Part shown: piece after piece, positions 58,751 to 64,000 of the stretch | How the letters are laid out: each line of letters opens with the position of its first letter | How positions within the stretch are numbered: position 1 is the first letter of the stretch | Origin: Thinopyrum elongatum | Lineage: Eukaryota; Streptophyta; Magnoliopsida; Poales; Poaceae | Direction: 5' to 3' | NCBI GenBank assembly: GCA_011799875.1 | Contig: CM022303.1 | Coordinates: forward strand, 303,447,232 to 303,511,231 | Length of the DNA: 64,000 bases | Made by a program: the position numbers and the translations under genes | The notes under the pieces: model-generated | Told to the model about the DNA's origin: nothing | The model's database searches: none | Seen by the model: only the letters and a program-made list of their open reading frames with translations

Positions 58751-58766
58751 ACTCTCCTCATCTATT
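58751..58766 (-). promoter_or_regulatory. Polypurine tract of chromovirus
   Basis: Minus strand AATAGATGAGGAGAGT directly before the 3' LTR. Confidence 0.8.
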
Positions 58767-60861
58767 AAGAATTCTCGTCCCGAGAATTAAGAGGAAGACT
58801 GAAAGAAAGAGGGGTATTCTTCGCGAAGACGATCCTCGCGTTCCCAAGTGGCTTCATCTTCAGAATGATTTGACCACTGAACCTTGAGGAACTTGATTGA
58901 CTTTTGACGTGTTCGACGCTCAGCTTGATCAAGAATACGGATGGATGTTCTGGATAAGACAGATCTTCCCGTAATTCAAGCACTTCATGATCCACAGCTC
59001 GAATAGGATCCTTGAAGCAGCGGCGGAGTTGGGATACATGAAAGACGTCATGTACTTGAGAAAGGTTTGGCGGCAATTGCAACTGATATGCCACTTCTCC
59101 TCGACGGGCAAGAATACGGAACGGGCCAATGTAGCGAGGGGCTAACTTGCCTTTGATTCCGAACCGATGAGTGCCTTTCAACGGAGTGACGCGGAGGTAA
59201 GCTTGCTCGCCAGGTTGATAGACTATTTCCTGGTGCTTCCGGTCATAGTTGCTCTTCTGACGAGACTGAGCAGACTTCAAATGTTCACGAACAATACGGA
59301 CTTGTTCTTCAGCTTGCCGAATAATGTCCGGTCCGACGAGTGAGCGTTCCCCAGTTTCTGACCAATTCAGAGGGGTTCGACACTTACGACCGTATAGAAC
59401 TTCAAATGGTGCCATCTTCAGACTAGCTTGATAGCTATTGTTGTAAGAGAATTCGGCATTCGGGAGAGATTCCTCCCATTTCTTACCGAAGGAGATGACG
59501 CAAGCTCGAAGCATATCTTCGAGCACTTGATTCACTCGTTCAACTTGACCCTGTGACTGAGGGTGAAAAGCGGTACTGAACGACAGATGTGTTCCCATAG
59601 CTTCTTGGAAACTATTCCAGAATCTGGAGGTGAAGAGGCTGCCACGATCAGAACTGATCTCCAACGGAACACCGTGGAGTGACACAATCCGGGAAACATA
59701 CAAGTCTGCTAACTGGCTAGCAGTGATTGTCTCCTTAACAGGCAGAAAGTGGGCAACCTTAGAGAATCGGTCAATGACAACAAAAATAGCATCATGACCC
59801 TTCTGGGATTTGGGAAAACCAGTAATGAAATCCATTTGGACCTTGTCCCATTTCCATTCAGGAATTTCCAGGGGTTGCAGAGTTCCTGCGGGCCTTTGAT
59901 GTTGGGCTTTAACGCGGCGGCAAACGTCACACTCAGAAACATAACGAGCAATGTCTCGCTTCATATTAGGCCACCAGAATCTTCGACAAATGTCACGGTA
60001 CATCTTTGTGCTACCAGGGTGAATGGACAAGGGAGTGTCATGAGCTTCCTTCATAACGTTTTCCCTCTCATTCTTGAACTTGGGTACGAAGAGACGGTGT
60101 TGGAAAAATAGGATCCCATCTGCATCAAGATGGAATTCCGACGGCTTTCCTTTCTCGAGGTATCGCTTGATCTTTTCAACTTCAGTGTCATACCTTTGCA
60201 TAACCTTAATGCCGTGTTCTAAATCTGGTTCGACAACCAGGGTATTGAGATAACCCTGTGGAACAATATGGAGGTTCAATTTGCAAAGCTCTTCATGAAG
60301 AAGAGGTTGTGTTTCTTGAACCATAAGATTGCTGCAATAAGCCTTGCGGCTCAAAGCATCGGCCATTACATTTGCCTTGCCGGGGGTATATGAAATATTC
60401 ATATCATAATCGGCAATTGTTTCGAGCCATCTTTGTTGACGAAGGTTCAGATCTGGTTGAGTATATAAATACTTCAAGCTTTGGTGATCCGTGTATATCT
60501 CGCAACGGTTACCGAGAAGGTAATGTCGCCATAGCTTCAAGGCATAGATAACCGCAGAAAGTTCAAGATCATGCACGGGATAATTTTCTTCATGAGGACG
60601 CAATTGTCGGGAGGCATAAGCAATCACTTTGCACTCTTGCATTAGGACACAGCCTAATCCTTGACGAGATGCATCACAGTATATCACGAAATCCTTTTGG
60701 GAATCCGGGGGTGCTAGTACTGGGGCAGATGTCAATTTATCTTTTAGTGTCTGAAAGCTTTCTTGACATTTTTCTGTCCACTCAAATTTAACACCTTTGT
60801 GAAGCAGATTTGTCAATGACAATGAGAAGTTTAACACAACTCGGAGAGAAAGGTTAAACAA
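58765..60861 (-). pseudogene. Chromovirus pol tail: RNase H, integrase, frameshifted chromodomain
   Basis: An open frame of 698 codons. Residues 10-60 are the end of RT (SFQTLKDKLTSAPVL). RNase H has D63, E100, D125 and D168 in YCDAS, DLELSA, TDHQSLKY and ADALSRK. The integrase finger is H274, H281, C311, C314. The catalytic triad is D344, D405 and E441 (D,D-35-E). The integrase C-terminus has QVHDVFHVSQLRRC. All these catalytic residues look intact. Near 58940 the frame slips by one base, and a chromodomain-like stretch (VQWSNHSEDEATWE) continues in the other frame to a stop at 58787-58789. Upstream, the frame joins leader sequence abruptly near 60845. Chromodomain plus integrase order is diagnostic of chromoviruses. 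Confidence 0.9.
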
Positions 60862-61182
60862 AACAATGGAAAGGAAAATGATTATCAGACTAATCAGATC
60901 AACGACAGGGAAATCGCACAGATATCCAGCTCTCCGGGTAGACGGGATTTACGAGATCCTAAGTGTCGGCGTTAGTAAAATTTTATTTAACCCGAATAGA
61001 AGAGATATTAGAGTCCCAGAGTATAGACGAGGAATAAAAGATCCTAATACCACCCAGTTGGCGACGTGGGCCCGTAAGCCACACAGCCAAGTTAGTAAAT
61101 TAGTTTCTCGGTTTCTAGACTCAACTTCGGCCAAGGAATTTGGAGGCGGGCTTCCTACAGGCAGTCGGCTCTGATACCAACT
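60862..61182 (-). other. Chromovirus leader with PBS
   Basis: A 321-bp noncoding leader. PBS on the minus strand TGGTATCAGAGCC (61167-61179), initiator tRNA-Met type, 3 bp inside the 5' LTR. It is joined by deletion to the RT tail, so no gag start remains. Confidence 0.8.
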
Positions 61183-64000
61183 TGTGACGCCCTCGGTTCA
61201 ATCGTACACTAATCATACACGCAAACGTGTACGATCAAACCCAGGGACTCACGGGAAGATATCACAACACAACTCTAAACACAAATAAACGGAGGTCCAC
61301 AATATTACAGACCAGGGATCCGAAGATCCGAATACATAAGTCAGTCATACAAATAATATCTGGGTACAGACATAGTTAGACAAGTTTTGCCTTAAGAAGG
61401 CTAGCACAAACAGCGACACTAGATCGAAAGGCGTTGGCCTCCTGCCTGGGAGCCTCCGATCCTACTCCTGGTCAGATGGCTCGATCCAGTAGTACGTGCC
61501 CTCTGGACCCGCCTGGTAGTAGGCTCCGGTGGTGGCGTCTGGCTCCTGGACTCCATCGTCTGGTGTATCATCAAGGTGGGGTATATGGGGGAAAAGAGAA
61601 AATAAAGCAACCGTGAGTACTCATCCGAAGTACTCAGCAAGCAAGGATCTATACTACATATGCAACATTATCAATGGAGAAAAAGGCTGTATATGTGGAC
61701 TGGGCTGCAGAAATGCCAGAATAGAGAGAAAGGCCTAGTCCTATCGAAGTCTAGCATCTTCAAACATCTTCTCAAAGCCATCATCTTGCAGCAGTAGAAG
61801 AGAGTAGAATAGCATTTTATTTAGCAAACATGTTGAAGTACAGCTCAAAGATCCTTCCTCGACTCCCAGCGAGAAAGTAATCCCGAAGCTTCAATTAAGT
61901 AACAAGTATCCAGTTTAAGTAGTAGATCGGGATACACAAACTGAGCGTCCTTTACCGTAGGACCGGCTATCGATAGAAGATTCATCCCTGCAGGGGTGCA
62001 CTACTGTTACCCAACACGCTCGATCAACTCTGGCCGGACATACTTGCTGGGTAATGCCCGTCCTCGGAAGATCAACACGAAGCAGCGCTCTACCTAGGCT
62101 CAGCAGAGAGGTCAGCACGCCGGACTAACCTATGCACCCAGGGGTCTCGGGCCATCGCCCTGGGCACCCTGCGCGTTGCGTGGCTGGCCGGGGTGCAGGC
62201 GCGACACTGAACTCGCCAGTGAAGTATCCAGCCCAATCCCGACGATCAGCCTGCACGGTGAATCGTGACGTCTGATAAGCTTTCGGCGAAACGTACATCG
62301 CAGAGGGCCCCATAACCATTATCCCGCGTGGTGGCAGTGCGTATAGGGCACGTCGACCCACTCAGATCACACACCCAATCCAATAGGCTCAATTAGTATC
62401 AAGCGGAGACAATCAGAGTCTCTGATGCTCCGCCACAGTGTCACACTCGAGTGCCCTTCCGGCACACCCGAAATCATAGATCCCCAGCGGGTACCCACCA
62501 GGGTGGACCCGCCTGTGAAAAAGGTCAAGTAACCGTGTGGTCATAATCATCAGGGTGAACGTAAGAGGTATCACCCTCGAGGTTCACACTGAGGGGTTGC
62601 ACGACAGAGTCGTATCGGACATGGAGAAGGAGGAATCACCCTCGATGACCACGACCGTACAGCTATGCTGTAGAGTATTCATCAGGAGTGCGTTACGAGG
62701 TATCACCCTCGGCACTCGATAGTTACTACGCAGAGTCGTACAACTAAGGGGGGTGCGAAGTGAGGCGTCTGTCTCTGATCGACGATCACGTTGATCGAGT
62801 CGTTGATGAACAAGCAGGGGCGACAAAGTAAGGTGGTGGGGTCACAGATGGGTCATACCAACCTATACTAAACAGTTTATCATAGGCAGGTAAGGTAGCA
62901 ATGAACAGGTTACAACAGCAGGCTATGCATCAGAATAGGAGCATACATTAACAGTAGCGAAATCTAATGCAAGCAGGAGAATAGAATGGGCGATATCTGG
63001 AATGCTCAAGGGGGGGGGGCTTGCCTGGTTGCTCTGGCAAGAGAGGGAGGTCGTCAACGGGCTGCTCGTCGGTAGAGCAGTCGTAACCTGGTGCAGCGTC
63101 GTCGGTCTCGGCGTCTATCGAGAGAGAAGGAGGGGGAGAGAAACAATAAATTCACGGCAATAATGCAAACAATATGTATGACATGCCTAAATGATATGCC
63201 GGGGTGTTCTACTGCCTAACTAAACGATTTAGTTAATTTAGGAATTTATTTGGATTTATTTAATTAAAGTTGGGCACTATTCATTTACTGAAATCGGTCT
63301 AAAAGTTCAATGTTCTTATAGCTGCGGGCGTCTGACGGGAATACGGAGGGCGTATCCGGGCTCGTATCGTCGTTCTGAGCAAGTTTCATGTATAAAATAT
63401 TTTCATCGGAGATATGGTTTAAAAGATATGATTTTCTAAAGTTTTTATTAATTTCTGAAATTTAATTAATTAATTAATTCAACATTATCCGAAACAGTGA
63501 TTGATGACGTCAGCATGACATCATGCTGACGTCAGCAGCCACCTGACAGGGTGGGTCCCACCTGTCATAGGCTGTTAGGTTAATTAGGTATTAACTAATT
63601 AAATTACTGTTTAATTAACACTAACTACTTAATTAAATTAACCTAATCAGGATTAATTAACTAATTAATTAATTAATTATTTTAATTAATTATTTTTATT
63701 TTCATTATTGTTCCTAAAACGTTTCTGGGCCGTGGGCCCCATTCGTCAGCGTCACAGGGGGTTTGGGCCCCACTGGGCAGTGGCCCAGGGGGGGGGGGTC
63801 ACAGGCGTGCGGGCGCGGCGCCCCGTCGGGCGAACCCGGGGCACGGGCGAGCGGGCGCTGGGCGCGGCCAGGGCCGGAGCGCGGCGGAGCAGAGTAGCAG
63901 CGGCAGCGGGGTGGCCGGAGCAGCAGCGAGGGGCGGCGCGGCACAGCGGGCACGGCGGGGCGAAGCGGGGCAAGATCCGCGAGCAGTAGCGAGGCAGGGC
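61183..64000 (-). mobile_element. 5' LTR of chromovirus, incomplete at window end
   Basis: At least 2.8 kb, estimated full length about 4 kb from the partner LTR. It holds the region missing from the other LTR (about 61964-63580), with direct repeats of AGAGGTATCACCCTCGA-like blocks near 62560-62710 and a GGGGGGGG tract at about 63010. It then repeats the AT-rich (63590-63700) to GC-rich transition. No gene is present. Confidence 0.88.

Larger units (their letters stand above)
56310..64000 (-). mobile_element. Chromovirus (Tekay-like Gypsy), internally deleted, runs off the window
   Basis: 3' LTR 56310-58750, internal 58751-61182 (only 2.4 kb), 5' LTR from 61183 past 64000. LTR termini on the minus strand are TGTAACACCC and GGGCGTCACA, an imperfect inverted repeat. 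PBS TGGTATCAGAGCC at 61167-61179. Gag, protease and most RT are missing. The left flanking five bases are TAGGA; the matching TSD is expected beyond the window, about 1.2 kb past its end. Confidence 0.88.

Noticed and set aside
62560..62720. Short repeats (AGGTATCACCCTCG blocks) considered as a CRISPR-like or satellite array
   Set aside because: Few, irregularly spaced and degenerate copies inside an LTR of a plant retroelement.
1..64000. A new defence or biosynthetic gene system
   Set aside because: No cluster of non-transposon genes exists in the window. All sizeable credible frames belong to retroelements, apart from the unassigned remnant at 1790-2069/19372-20117.

Overview
The window looks like intergenic DNA from a large grass genome, most probably Triticeae (wheat, barley or a relative). 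I see no intact host gene and no rRNA, tRNA or CRISPR array. Nearly every base can be assigned to transposable elements stacked inside one another. The organism call rests on recognisable element types: BARE/WIS/Angela-like Copia LTRs (opening GGAAATATGCCCTA), Athila-like Gypsy elements with a tRNA-Asp-type primer site, and a chromovirus whose LTR starts TGTAACACC. Family names are from memory; boundaries come from target-site duplications (TSDs), LTR pairs, primer-binding sites (PBS) and polypurine tracts (PPT) read in the sequence.

Layout. 1-591 is the end of an LTR. 592-2069 and 19372-20117 are old, degenerate repeat sequence that was the landing site for a solo LTR (2070-19366, TSD GTGAT). 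That solo LTR was split by a 'W-family' Gypsy element (3291-19235, TSD TGGTT), which was split in turn by an 'S-family' Athila-like element (6466-16017, minus strand, TSD ATTCC). A truncated S element (20118-23853), a truncated W element (23854-25622) and an unassigned 723-bp piece (25623-26345) follow. A plus-strand W element (26346-52765, 5' part lost) then received two BARE-like Copia elements: one on the minus strand (26822-42436), itself carrying a third W element (31335-38391), and one on the plus strand inside its 3' LTR (42970-51723, TSD AATCT). 52766-56247 is the ruin of a Gypsy pol gene on the minus strand, holding a solo LTR (54371-55926, TSD AGGAT). A 62-bp LTR scrap precedes a chromovirus (minus strand, 56310 to beyond 64000) that lost gag, protease and most of its reverse transcriptase.

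How the parts relate. None of the elements looks autonomous. The BARE-like plus copy is closest to complete: gag, protease, integrase, reverse transcriptase and RNase H are all present but broken by two stop codons and one 5-bp deletion. The S element has gag-protease plus a separate second ORF and no polymerase. The W elements encode only a small orphan protein with two hydrophobic segments, in the place where gag would sit. S and W share LTR termini, PBS type, PPT core and a GC-rich LTR palindrome, which suggests that they use the same trans-acting machinery. LTR divergence estimated by eye (about 7% for the outer W, 2.6% for the S inside it; about 4.5% for the minus BARE, 3% for the W inside it) agrees with the nesting order.

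The most interesting signals are a stem in S and W LTRs with compensatory base changes, an LTR-like copy of that stem upstream of the second S ORF, extra copies of the PPT just after the last ORF in both families, and the orphan W protein. All alignments were made by eye.
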